This document shows positions 31,601-42,630 of a DNA stretch of 64,000 nucleotides, one piece after another; the stretch's first letter is position 1; each line of letters begins with the position of its first letter. This DNA comes from Aegilops tauschii subsp. strangulata. Its lineage: Eukaryota; Streptophyta; Magnoliopsida; Poales; Poaceae. A program made the position numbers and the translations under genes. The stretch spans positions 252,621,135-252,685,134 of the forward strand of contig NC_053037.3 of NCBI RefSeq assembly GCF_002575655.3, written 5' to 3'. The notes under the pieces were generated by a model. The model was not told the DNA's origin. It made no database searches and saw only the letters and a list, made by a program, of their open reading frames with translations.

Positions 31601-34397
31601 TTTATCCTTATGAACAAGAGTATACTGATTGTTTCTACCATGGTGTACATAATTTTTATCAAATTGCCATGGTCTACCAAGTAATAAGGAACATGCTTGC
31701 ATGGGTACCACATCACAATCAACATAATCAGCATATGTAGAGATACTAAAATGCACACGAATAGTACGTGTTACCTTAACCTTGCCGCTGTTGTTGAACC
31801 ATTGGATGTAGTAAGGATGTGGATGTGGTCTTGTGGTGAGAGATAGTTTCTCCACCATCTCCATGCTAGGCAAGTTGTTACAGCTCCCTCCATCTATGAT
31901 GATGCGAACAGAACGTTCCTTCACAACTCCCTTTGTATGGAACAAATTATGCCTCTGATTTTGCTTTGCTTGTGTGACCTGCACACTCAAAACACGTTGA
32001 GCAACTAAACATTCATACCTGTCAGCGTCTTCAGGAGCCATGTATTGCATCTCATTTTCAGAATCATCTCCACCATGTTCTTCACGTGTAATAAGAGCCA
32101 AAGTCTCCTCATCATAGTCACTAGCGGACTCATACCCACCATCCTCAGTAGCAATCATTACACGCTGAGATTTGCATTCTCGCGCATAATGTCCTATTCC
32201 CTTACAACGACGACAAATAATATCACTTGTGTGCCCTGTTGATGCCATGGAAGAAGAAGAGCCCTGTGCAGGCCCGACAGGTGCGCTCTTGGCAAATAGT
32301 GGTGGTTGTGCCTGCTTTCTTGTATCACGGCTGGAGGTGGAACCTGATGGAGGTGCTGGTGCAATGGAAGTCGAAGATGCACGCGGTGTCCATGATGAAG
32401 GTCGACCTGCAGAAAAGTTAGTTCGCGCCAATGCTTGTCGATCCTGCACTTCACGTTCAGCTTTACAAGCAAGATGGAATAAACGAGTGATATTAGTATA
32501 CTCCTTATACTCTAGAATGGTCTGAATCTCTCTATTTAAACCACCCATAAAACATGCAAGCATAGCTTCATTCTCCTCAACAATACCACATCTAATCATG
32601 CCAGTTTGTAATTCCTGATAATATTCTTCTACAGAATTTTTCCCTGCTCGTAAACGCTGCAGTTTTTGAAGCAATTCACGTTGATAATATGGTGGAACCC
32701 AACGAGTACGCATAGCAGTTTTCAAAGCAGCCCAAGTAGCTGGAATAGGATATAATCTACAATGTTCAGACCACCATACACATGCAAAACTAGTGAAAGC
32801 ACAAACAGCAGCAGCAACCCGTCTCTCCTCGGGATATTGTAAACATGTAAAACGTTGTTCAGTTTCTAACTCCCAAGTAAGATATACATCAGGAATGTAT
32901 CTACCCTCAAACGGTGGAATATTCAATTTCAGTTTAGGAACATGGTCATGATCTCGTACCTGAGGTGGTGGTGCAGGCCTACCGTTACGAATATATACCT
33001 GAGGTCGACCTGCTGGAGGTGGTGCTGGTGGCTGCACGTAGTTCTGATTTTGATCAACCTCGTCCTCATAATCGCCCGCATAATCGTCATCCTCCTCAGC
33101 CGCCGCAGTAGCAGGAGCCAAAGAAGCATCAACAGTAGGTGCAGCGGCACCCGAATTTTGACCTGTCTCAGTTGGAACGCGCTGTGCTCGTCCCACTTGA
33201 TTTGGAAGGCGGCGTTGGAGATGTGGTTGTTGTTGTTGTAGAGGTGCGACAGGTGCAGCCGGTTGTGGTTGGGTGATAGAGGCAAAGGTGTCCCGTCTTT
33301 CGATGAGATGATGGATATCGCTTTGGTGGAAGTCGACTTTGACGATCCGACTATGAACGTGCGATGACGTCGCGCCTTAGCAATCGCTAAACCAACTCCG
33401 AGAGGTTATTGACCACGCCGGAGCACGATCAACCTGACCACGAGGGTCTGTTTCCTGCGAGCAAACGAAGAACAAGCAAGAAACTGAGATTGCAATCTGG
33501 ATATTGCGAATATAAGATGAAAGCTTTATTGATCAAGGTGGGGTTCCGTGACGCCTTTATCTGGTCTTTGAACACAAACGAAGTACGCGAAGTTGCAGCT
33601 ATGGCGAACTTTTAATCTAAACAAAACCCAAAGTCTAAACGACACCCTAAGGGCTGTATATATGGAGGAAGAGGGGGGAATTTCGTGGCCCTTGGGGAAG
33701 GGGTCCGAAACCAACCCTATCTCTTGTTTCCCCACACATACGGACTCTAAAAATAGCCTATACTCAAGTATTTCGAAATTACATGGGCCTGGCCCAATAA
33801 TAAGGTGACGCGGCATCTAGAATAGCCTCTGGACGAAAGTTATGAAGTAGCATCTTGTATATTTCGTCCAAGGCTTCATGCACGCATTATGGTGGCTTCA
33901 ATGTCCTGAAATCATCACTTTTAACTCCGTTCTTGTCCCCCATGCGCATGCCATCATCTCCATGCTTGTTCTTGCTCCAATGTTCATCCTTCTCAAAGCT
34001 AGGCCCTTCATTTGTAAGCAAAACAAATGTATCCAATTTAGGCAGCATCATATTCTCATGAACATTAGAATCATTACCAAGAAATGAAAGTACCTGGTAA
34101 TTTAATTGGCGTGCGCGAGCTCTAGTAATTGGTCCAGTATGTATAGCAGCAGGGGCTGTGGGTGTAACAATGGTATTGATGTCCGCATCATTGGGGAAGA
34201 CGCTTGAGCAATTCATTAAACCTGTTATCCAGCTTTGTCTCAAACGACTTCTCCACGGCATCTATCTTCTCCATAGCCTCTTCAAATCTGTTTAGCACAT
34301 CTCCCACCTGGCCACTCATCATTTGCTGAAATTTATCATGCAACCCCTTGTTCGTCATGTTCTCCCAATCAGTCTCATCGGCTTGTGATCCTGCCAT
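28355..34397 (-). pseudogene. gag-pol: A2 gag-pol polyprotein, intact except for a solo-LTR insertion
   Basis: ATG at 34397. Removing the 917-bp LTR and one 5-bp target copy leaves 5,121 bases, exactly 1,707 codons, with no other break, so the parent encoded a 1,706-residue polyprotein. Approximate residue positions: N-terminal helical part 1-75; gag domain 160-330; zinc knuckle [14 protein letters not shown] 421; protease IIDGGSC 528; RT catalytic YFDDIL 917; RNase H Asp 1065; integrase D 1315, D 1376, E 1412 (35 residues between the last two); GPF module 1553; CR-type tail 1605-1706, encoded in the LTR. The RNase H motif reads [10 protein letters not shown], Asn replacing the usual last Asp (29963-29965). 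Integrase reads VSDHDTKF and lacks one residue at VPWDISMDF. The frame 33196-28355 alone is 1,613 codons. Confidence 0.93.
33274..34190 (-). repeat. Solo family A LTR inside A2 gag
   Basis: 917 bp with both ends complete and TTGGG on each side (33269-33273 and 34191-34195). It has no primer site or internal sequence attached; both sides are A2 gag. It arose by insertion of an A element followed by LTR-LTR recombination. Confidence 0.95.
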
Positions 34398-35560
34398 GGT
34401 TAGCAGCAATAGAAACACAAAAGAATATGATCCTACAGACTACTAGGAAGTGGTGGTGATGGTGGTGTGTCACAAATCCTTCAAGCGAATCTCAAATTCT
34501 TACCAGTTCTTACCCAGCAGCAGGTGGTGATCGGCAACCATTGTAGTCAAAACTCTCAAAGCTTGGATAGAGCGATTACCAGGGAGAGTCAAACGCACGA
34601 CGTAGATGTATGTGGAGCAAGGAAGGCTTATAATATGGTAGCAAAAAGGGTCAGCAATAATCAATTCAGATATGCAAAGTTGAATAAACGCTCAACGACG
34701 GTACTGTGCTGGTCCTAGGCTAGACCGTGCTAGAGACGCGAGCCTAGAACACTAACAAAATCACGCGCTGCACGTAAACAAGGGGGGAGCACACTCTGAT
34801 TTTTTTTCACTTTTTTTTGCACTTTTTTTTCCTCTTTTTTTTTGCTCCGCAACAAATTTTTTTCGAAAAAGTCTACAAATGGTCTAAAAACTGCCTAGCC
34901 AGAATTTTCCAGACTTAGTTTTTTTTTAAACTGGAACTATTTTTCTACTGCGGGTAACACAAAAGTTTGGGAGTCCTTCTCCGTCACGACTCGGAGTATG
35001 CCGTGATCTGGAAATCCAAAACAGAGTAACAAAATACTGGACTTGGACTAGGACTGGTGGCGGAGATGAATCTGGTGGAACTCGGACTGGTGGCGGAGAT
35101 GAATCTGGTGGAACTCGGACTGGTGGCGGATATATGTTGCAGGTGTACTCGGATTGGCGTGATGGCGGCGGATATGTGGTGGCGTATATGGACTCGGATT
35201 GGCGGTGAATATGTGGTGGTGGTATATGGCAGCGGCGACGAAGTTGGTGCGGTGGTGGTATATGGCAGCAGCGATGATGATGATGCGGTGGTGATATATG
35301 GCGGCGGCGACGTGACAACCTGTGAACAGAACTCGAAACTCTAAAGGACTAGACGCTAAGACCAGCAACTTGACACGACGATGCAACCGCAAATTCAACA
35401 AAGCAAACACAGAAAAGATTATGCAAAGGCTCAGATTGGTTCGGATAGGATGAACTAACCCTAAAAATTCTTTTTTGGCTTTTTCGTGGACTATAGGTAT
35501 GAAGAACAAACTCGATCTAAACTACGAAAAACTGTAAAATCTCACCGAGCAACCTAGAAA
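34398..35560 (-). other. A2 leader (5' UTR)
   Basis: Homologous to 7523-8674 of A1. It carries the A-rich stretch (sense strand, about 34800-34870), the 33-bp repeat (about 35054-35130) and the GTAAGA pair near 34500-34515. No gene is seen. Confidence 0.8.
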
Positions 35561-35561
35561 T

Positions 35562-36489
35562 CTGATACCACTTGATAGAGGCAAAGGTGTCCCGTCTTTC
35601 GATGAGATGATGGATATCGCTTTGGTGGAAGTCGACTTTGACGATCCGACTACGAACGTGCGATGACATCGCGCCTTAGCAATCGCTAAACCAACTCCGA
35701 GAGGTTATCGACCACGCCGGAGCATGATCAACCTGACCACGAGGGTCTGTATCCTGCGAGCAAACGAAGAACAAGCAAGAAATTGAGATTGCAATCTGGA
35801 TATTGCGAATATAAGATGAAAGCTTTATTGATCAAGGTGGGGTTCTGTGACGCCTTTGTCTGGTCGTTGAACACAAACGAAGTACGCGAAGTTGCAGCTA
35901 TGGCGAACTTCTAATCTAAACAAAACCCAAAGTCTAAACCACGCCCTAAGGGCTATATATATGGAGGAAGAGGGGGGAATTTCGTGGCCCTTGGGGAAGG
36001 GGTCCGAAACCAACCCTATCTCTTGTTTCCCCACACATACGGACTCTAAAAACAGCCTATACTCAAGTATTTCGAAATTACATGGGCCTGGCCCAATATT
36101 AAGGTGACGCAGCACCTAGAATAGCCTCTGGACGAAAGTTATGAAGTAGCATCTTGTATATTTCGTCCAAGGCTTCATGCACGCATTATGGTGGCTTCAA
36201 CGTCCTGAAATCATCACTTGTAACTCCGTTCTTGTTCCCCATGCACATGCCATCATCTCCATGCTTGTTCTTGCTCCAATGTTCATCCTTCTCAAAGCTA
36301 GGCCCTTCATTTGTAAGCAAAACAAATGTATCCAATTTAGGCAGCATCATATTCTCATGAACATTAGAATCATTACCAAGAAACGAAAGTACCTGGTAAT
36401 TTAATTGGCGTGCGCGAGCTCTAGTAATTGGTCCAGTATGTATAGCAGCAGGGGCTGTGGGTGTAACAATGGTATTGATGTCCTCATCA
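35562..36489 (-). repeat. A2 primer site and 5' LTR (35573-36489)
   Basis: TGGTATCAGA (minus) lies 2 bases from the LTR, which is 917 bp and nearly the same as the 3' copy. Differences include G/A at the GACGTC site and Gly/Ala-neutral changes in the tail region. Confidence 0.94.
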
Positions 36490-37634
36490 GGGCTAGTGGT
36501 GAAGTCACTCTCACTCTCAATATGGTGGCACAAGTCACTCAAGTCATCGTACGTCGCCGTGGTCGAAGGGAAAATCCCATGCTCAACCATCTCGTCGTCG
36601 TCGCCGTGGATGAAGGCCGAAGATGGCACATCATCGCTCTCCTCCAAGACCGAAGGGAAAATCCCATGCTCGATCATCTCGTGGAGCTTGGTCGTCATGA
36701 AGTGAGCTTGGGGTGGAGAAACCTTAGCCTTCATGAGTTCTTGTTCCACCTTGAGAGCACCAATGTAATTGTCGTCGAGGGACTTGTAGTTCTTGAGGAA
36801 GATAGACTTGGAAATGTCATTGTTCAATCCCATCATGAAGTGGAACTTCATCGAAATGGGGTCGTCCACGCCGGCTCATCGCAAGGCAATCTTCATCTCC
36901 TTGAAGTACTTGTCAATGGATTTGGATCCTTGGATGGTGTTCTCCAATTGGCGTAGAAGATGTTCCGTGTAGGTTGGAGGCACGAACTCTCGCCGCAAAG
37001 CTCTCTTCGTCTTGGGCCAACTCATGTCGTAGCCCTCCGAAGGTGTGTGAAGCCACCATGTGGACACGTAGTCGTGGAAGTTCCTTGTGGCGCACTTCAC
37101 TTGATCTTCGGGAGGAACTTGATGTAGCTTGAGGTAGTCGTCCATTAAGCGCTCCCACTCGAGATACTCCTCGGGTTCTTGAGTCCCATAGAAAGGAATC
37201 GCGTGGTCGATGTCGAGGTCGTAGTAGCTCGTGGAAGTCGCGGACTTGAGCTTGGGGAGCTTCTCTTGAGCGTAGTCTTGAGGTGCTTGTTGGCGAAGAT
37301 GCCGTATGTCCGTAGGCGAAGATGCCTTGTAGTTGCTTGGCGAAGATGCCAAGTGAGAGGGTGAAGCCATAGAGAGGTTGTTGGTGTAGAGCTCTTGACC
37401 TTCACGTTCTTGGTGGTGATGGTGTCGATGCCGATGTGATCTTGCCGTAGATGGTAGCTCGGAAGCATGAGCTCTTGAGCGTCTTCTCGAAGATGAGGAA
37501 GATCGCTTGTAGGAACCGATGAGGGCTTTGATCTCCACCATTTGAGCATGCATCTTGGCGTCGTTGGAGTTGCTCGTGGCATTGAACTCGTCGTTGTTGT
37601 TGTAGACCGAAGGTGAAATGCCTTGCCTATCCAT

Positions 37635-39569
37635 CACAAGACTCGAGTAGAGGTGAGTAGGAAATGAGATAAACAATACCAAGTTACCTTTTCCCAAAGT
37701 TGAGGATGTATCCCGTTTCACTCAATGTGAGATGAAAGAATAGTGGAATTGGTACCGGACTTGTTCACTCACACCTATCAAGTAAAGCTTATGGTGGAGC
37801 TCGGTGAGGATAGTGGCACAAAATTTTGATGCAAAATGTTAGCAAGAGTCAATAATGTTGGAAAAGATTCACAAATTCGCAAGTGAAACAAGTAGACCAA
37901 TAGCAAGATGTGGCACACGGAAACACACACACGTATAGATAAATGGGGTCGTGCAACCAAGGAATGAGCACAAAATGTGGAGTCCACGGAAAACGCTCGT
38001 GTTGCACAACTCAAGAGAGACGCTAGCACGATTGCACAATAGGCGGATACGACACTTGTGCACAACCTAGAAGATGCAAAATGTATCAAATTTCTATCCC
38101 AAGTATGCTATATGTATGATGTTCCCGGTGTTTCGCACACGATGATCCAAGATGATCAATATGGTAGTATGGTATGCAATGTGGCGATGTTATGGCTCTT
38201 GCTTACAAGCTCTTTGCTGTCCTTTTCTTTTGCTTAAAAGCTTTTTTTTATATGGCCACTTATGTGAAATGCACAAACCAAGATAGCTATGGTGTATATG
38301 CGGGAACAATCTTGTGACACAAGGGATGATATGATGATACCAAGATGATACCAATATGATATGGTGTGTATGCAATGGAAGGTACGGATCACTAATGTGC
38401 ACAAGTAACGTTGCTGGCAATACTCAATGGCTAGTCTCGATAGGCAAGTGACGCAAAATGGGCTAAGGGGTTAAGAATGTAATGGCAAGAATGTACAATG
38501 ATGGGATACCACGATACCAAGATGATATAGAGGTTACCGTTCTTGCTTACGGTTAGGGTGTCAAATTGGTGAAGTGGTCGATGTCGAAGATGACCTCGTG
38601 GCGATGATGAGTGGCGGTGTTCTTGATGTAGATACCAAGATGATGTAGACCCGTCCCTAAGTAGCCGAAACACCTTGGGAAACGGTAAAAACCGCAAACT
38701 CAAAATCTCCAAAGGCAAATGTCAAATGGTGGTGGCGGAATGCGTAGGTGGTGGTTGATGACTAAGCGACCGTCCCTAAGTAGCCGAAACACCTTAGGAG
38801 AGTCAAGTCACCCCTCAAGTAACCACAAATGCTATAAGGAACTAAATGGGTTAGGTTGCGGAAAGCTATGGTGGTTTTGCGGATGAAATGATGGATGGCC
38901 TAGGCAAAGATGCCAAAATGCCGAATTTTTGATGGAGTCAAATGGTGGTGGAACCTATCTAGATGGATGGGGGATGTCAATAGCTACTTAACGAGCTAAA
39001 GAACGTCAAAATCGGACTCCGGGAGCAAAAGTTAGGGCCGAAACGGTTTTCGTCGGTGAGCTGAAACTGGGAGGTGCGGGTGCCCGGGGGTGGAAGGTGC
39101 GGGCACCCGGGGTGGTCCGAGGCAAACAGCCCGGGGGTGCGGGTGCCCGGGGTTTGGGGTGCGGGTGCCCGGGGTTTGGGATGCGGGCACCCGGGGTGGT
39201 CAGCGGGGGTGGGCGGGGGGGGGGGGGGGTTCCGGGTGCCCGGGGTTTGAGGTCTGGGTGCCCGGGGTTTGAGGTCCGCGTGCCCGTGGGTGTCGGATTT
39301 GGGCGGAAATTCGTGGGAAAGTGGAAGAAATTGGTGGATTTCGTGGAGGGAAAGGGGGAGATGGAACGGGGAAGGCTAGATCCACTCGAAACCAAGCAAA
39401 TCCATGGATCAAATCCAACAAAACCTCATCAAACCAACAAATCACAAAAAAAAGTTGGGCTATTTTTGGTGGGGAATTTTTGAAATTGGGGAAGAACACA
39501 ACAAAACAAGGCTAGAAAACGGTGGGGAAGACTCCAAATTCGTGATAAACGTGGCTCATGATACCAAGA
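37635..39569 (-). other. D1 leader, palindrome array and primer site
   Basis: About 1.9 kb without a supported gene. The primer site is about 39553-39566, three bases from LTR-b. A D-type palindrome array lies at 39075-39290 with a G run at about 39215-39229. A direct repeat of 25 or so bases (38652-38677 and 38771-38795) brackets 115 bases that D2 lacks. Confidence 0.8.
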
Positions 39570-40735
39570 TGTTGTAAGGTGGAACCCTAAGTGAAGATCT
39601 TTCACGAATTGGAGGGGGAATCCCCAAGAACAAGATGAACACAAGAGACAAAACAAGAGGAACACTCAAGAACAAGTCCAATCACACATCCACTAGACCA
39701 ACAAACACACAAGATCCACAAGGTACATGAACAATCAAAGGGAAACAATATACATGGTAGAGTTCATCCCAAATCCTATGAAGGAGATGAGGGCTTGATG
39801 ATCTAGGTAGATCCTTCCCTCAAGGGGGGGGGGGCTTGAATCCCTAGGGATCTTCTCCAATGGAGGTCTTGTACTCCAATGGAGTCTTCTCTCTCAAGAC
39901 GAATCCCACAAGGGGAGCTACATGAGCTAAGCTCTATGATTTGTGTCTATTCTTAGCTATCCTCCAAATGAGCTAGGGGAAGAGTATATAAAGGCTAGGG
40001 ATGAATTAGGGAGAGAGAGGGATACAAAGGTCGAAAATGACCCTAATGCACACAGGCATCCATGGAAGGGTCCGAGCACCCGGGGGTGTGAGGCCCGAGC
40101 ACCCGGGGTGGTCAGGGGCGCGCCGGTCTGCGGCTGTAGGGGGGCCGGGCACCCGGGGTTGGTGGCCCGGGCACCCGGGCGGAGCTGGGCTGCTCCAGCA
40201 GCTGGGCCGGGCACCCGGGGGTCCAAGGCCCGGGCACCCGGGGTGGCTCCAGGCGATGGCGATGGGGGGCCGGGCACCCGGGGGTTGAAAGCCCGGGCAC
40301 CCGGGACGATCAGGGGCGCTGCCCAGGTGGCGGCTGGGCACCCGGGGGCTCAGGGCCCGGGCACCAGGGGCGGCCAAAGGCGCGGCCAACCGGCGGCTGG
40401 GGGTGGCCGGGCACCCGAGGGCCTTGGTGGCCGGGCACGTGGAGTGGTCCGAGACTTCTCTCGCTTCTCGCTCTCTTTGTCTTGCGTCCTCCTCCTCCAT
40501 GGATGCTTGGGTCTCCATGCTCGCCTCTTCATGATCATCTCTTTGGTACCTAAGGATGCACATCACTTTGGTTTGAGGTAGGACCCAACTCTCGAATGAA
40601 TTAGAGTGGAGCTCGAAGAGGAAGGAGTTCACCTCATTCTCGATGGCGCGTGCACAAGCTCTCATCATAGGTTCTCTCCGTGCTTGCGGTGGTGGTGCGA
40701 CGTCCATGGTGATGGTCGAGGGATGCTCCGCATCA
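39570..40735 (-). repeat. D LTR-b, shared by D1 and D2
   Basis: 1,166 bp, TGTTGTAAGG to GCTCCGCATCA. It has a primer site on its left (serving D1) and a polypurine tract on its right (serving D2), so one LTR is 5' for D1 and 3' for D2. TATA on the minus strand is at about 39984-39991. An 11-base G run at 39824-39834 is flanked by TCAA and CTTGA. The array has twelve palindromes at 40072-40443. An open frame on the minus strand (40006-40881) runs through tail and array. Confidence 0.9.
40072..40443 (-). repeat. D-type palindrome array in LTR-b
   Basis: Twelve copies of CCGGGCACCCGG or near variants (CCGAGCACCCGG, CTGGGCACCCGG, CCGGGCACCAGG). They form pairs separated by short unique spacers. 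LTR-c holds a matching array at 46407-46785. Confidence 0.9.
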
Positions 40736-41983
40736 TCTCCCCCCCCCCCCTTGGGAGAGATCCGTCCACGGATCATGATCTTCATCACCATGGTACCGAG
40801 ATGGCGTCGCCTTGTACAAGTGGACAAGCACCAAGCACTTGTCATGTGGAAGCTCGAAATGGGCACTCTCCAATGTCGCACCGTCTTGCAGTTCCTTCAA
40901 AAGGAGCAAAGATAACAAGCACTTGGAAAAACAAATGTGGTTGGCATTAAACCAAAACCAAGCATTCAAGAGGTGATTCACCCAACAAGTGTTGTCATCA
41001 AGCATAGCATACAGTTTGAAAAAGAAGTGTGTCATGGCATAATGTGCATATGGTGTGGTGAAGAAAGTGAGGCACTCAACACAAATGATATAGCAATTTT
41101 GCAACATGTGCGAGGCAATCAAGTCATGAGAGCAAATAGTAGGCATAGGCATATGTGAAGTAATGACATTGTTGCAACCAAACATGTGATAGTAGCAAGT
41201 AATCCAAGAATGGGATGCAACATGAGAAAGCATAGTAATCAAGTCGTGCAAACTAGTGGAGCGAAGATGCAACACACTAGAGGAAGTCATGGGAATCATG
41301 GCATGTGAGCACATAATAGATATAGGTAATGCACATGACATATTGCGAGCACGAGCACAAAGCAAGATCATAGTATCATCGTAGGAATGTGGCAGAAATG
41401 GAACATGGCAATGACAAGCAATATCTCCACCAAGCTTGCAAATGCACATACAAGTAGTAGAATCAATCATCATATGTAATGCAAAGCATGGGTCACAAAT
41501 GCATGGCAAAGGCATAGTAATGAGCATATCATGCAAAGTGAACATGGCAAGATGGGCATATAATATGTAATGGACAATAACCCATAGCCAAGTGAGAGCC
41601 ATGTAGAAGAAATGCGCGAAGTCTTTGCGTGAAGAGAGCGGTGGGAAAGGCAATCCATGCGATCCCAAGTCATCATTGCTCTCTAGAGCTCGTTTTGTCA
41701 ACTCGTGGGATTGCGAAGTTGACAAGTATTCATGTGTACCTACACAAAAGAGACACAAACCAAAGAAAGTGTGTGCGTGGTAAATGTACACATCATCCAT
41801 CATGATGTGTATGTGCATGTGTGAGTTAGCACAAGATAAGCATATCTCAAAGAAATTTGATGCATGGTATAAGAACATTTCATCCATCATGAAAGAATTG
41901 TTTTTATGTATGACACGATGGAGACACAGATTGAGAGTGCAAGTATATGGCACAACAATATCATTATGATTCATGGGGAGCAT
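40733..41983 (-). CDS. D2 long Met/His/Cys-rich frame, unrecognised
   Basis: 416 codons, starting MLPMNHNDIVVPYTCTLNLC, and almost the same as D1 26755-25500. It ends at the polypurine tract (TDLSQGGGGR) because the longer G run changes the frame; in D1 the frame passes into the LTR tail. It contains SNFFEICLSCANSHMHIHIM and AWFWFNANHICFSKCLLSLL. It overlaps the upstream frame by 13 bases. Its length and position correspond to pol in autonomous elements, yet no RT, RNase H or integrase motif is visible. The two copies allow a selection test; function unknown. Confidence 0.55.
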   Translation of the reverse strand: MLPMNHNDIVVPYTCTLNLCLHRVIHKNNSFMMDEMFLYHASNFFEICLSCANSHMHIHIMMDDVYIYHAHTFFGLCLFCVGTHEYLSTSQSHELTKRALESNDDLGSHGLPFPPLSSRKDFAHFFYMALTWLWVIVHYILYAHLAMFTLHDMLITMPLPCICDPCFALHMMIDSTTCMCICKLGGDIACHCHVPFLPHSYDDTMILLCARARNMSCALPISIMCSHAMIPMTSSSVLHLRSTSLHDLITMLSHVASHSWITCYYHMFGCNNVITSHMPMPTICSHDLIASHMLQNCYIICVECLTFFTTPYAHYAMTHFFFKLYAMLDDNTCWVNHLLNAWFWFNANHICFSKCLLSLLLLKELQDGATLESAHFELPHDKCLVLVHLYKATPSRYHGDEDHDPWTDLSQGGGGR

Positions 41984-42630
41984 ATGTGTACATAATTATT
42001 GGGATCATGCAATGGATGGGATGGATCAAAATCTCCTAACATGGGTGAGGAAACTATGGGGGTCTCCTCATGAGCAATAATGGAAACATCGCATGGAAAA
42101 TATGAACAACATCCAAAACAATGCATATCCGAAGCTAGGTGGTCATGGCATGGCATATGAGATAAATGATGCAAAGGGAGCATATCCATGTCATTACAAG
42201 AAAAACAAATGCCAATAACCATGAGCTCGTCATCTATGCCATAAGTGCAATTTGGGTTTATGTTGATGGCATATGCATAGTCACTACGATGAGATTGCAA
42301 ATATGACATATTGTTGATCTCATGCATAGCATATGACAAGTCAAGCGGATTGTCAAACATGATGTGACCAAAGGAATTTTCACATGATATCCTATGTAAC
42401 ATGGCATCACGACTAATAGACTCCACATGGCAATCATCATAATCATCATAAATGGGCAATAAATCATCACATGGGGAAGTCGAACTAGCATGAAGCATGG
42501 TAATAGGTGGATCAACATCATGCAAGCAATCAATGTTTATAATGTCCACTAGTGGGACTAGAGCATCACCTTCACCTATATTACCTTGTTCATTCCATTC
42601 AAGTGGTGTAGGTGAGGTGGAAAAGACCAA
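41971..42630 (-). CDS. D2 middle frame, unrecognised
   Basis: 219 codons. Starts MVFSTSPTPLEWNEQGNIGE and contains DDLLPIYDDYDDCHVESISR and GICFSCNDMDMLPLHHLSHM, then CFGCCSYFPC. It overlaps the end of the gag frame (42576-42630) and the start of the long frame. It matches D1 26764-27385, which is split by a small deletion. The tight overlaps suggest one ancestral frame broken by indels or a frameshifting arrangement. No family is recognised. Confidence 0.5.
   Translation of the reverse strand: MVFSTSPTPLEWNEQGNIGEGDALVPLVDIINIDCLHDVDPPITMLHASSTSPCDDLLPIYDDYDDCHVESISRDAMLHRISCENSFGHIMFDNPLDLSYAMHEINNMSYLQSHRSDYAYAININPNCTYGIDDELMVIGICFSCNDMDMLPLHHLSHMPCHDHLASDMHCFGCCSYFPCDVSIIAHEETPIVSSPMLGDFDPSHPLHDPNNYVHICSP

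Larger units (their letters stand above)
27742..36489 (-). mobile_element. A2: full-length family A element with nested solo LTR
   Basis: 8,748 bp between GGGCT copies (27737-27741 and 36490-36494), inserted in the gag of D1. It has a 3' LTR (27742-28658), polypurine tract (28659-28671), an intact pol frame, gag split by a solo LTR (33274-34190), leader, primer site (about 35562-35571) and 5' LTR (35573-36489). By hand count the LTRs differ at about 15 of 917 positions. Confidence 0.96.
27331..37634 (-). pseudogene. gag: D1 gag, split by A2 and carrying a nonsense codon
   Basis: ATG at 37634 (MDRQGISPSVYNNNDEF). The parts are 36490-37634 and, beyond A2, 27331-27741. A Ser/Arg-rich N-terminal part (SSSSSRRRSRAHASELPS) and a His-rich patch precede a gag domain (FYGTQEPEEYLEWERLMDDY; STWWLHTPSEGYDMSWPKTK; FVPPTYTEHLLRQLENTIQG). 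Beyond is an acidic region (HGDDDEMVEHGIFPS) that A2 interrupts after FTTSP. A TGA at 36876-36878 replaces CGA (compare D2). No zinc knuckle is seen. The protein would have made or joined particles; the present copy is split and cannot. Confidence 0.82.
25512..39569 (-). mobile_element. D1: internal region of a non-autonomous D element
   Basis: Pieces 25512-27741 and 36490-39569, split by A2, total about 5.3 kb between LTR-a (3') and LTR-b (5'). From the 5' side it has primer site, leader (37635-39552), gag, then a Met/His/Cys-rich frame up to a polypurine tract with a G8 run (about 25512-25530). There is no pol. Its LTR ends and primer-site variant match family C, suggesting C supplied the enzymes. 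Confidence 0.88.

Noticed and set aside
40006..40577. High-GC blocks as bacterial contamination or transferred DNA
   Set aside because: The blocks are palindrome arrays embedded in the same position of several LTRs and leaders, continuous with element sequence.
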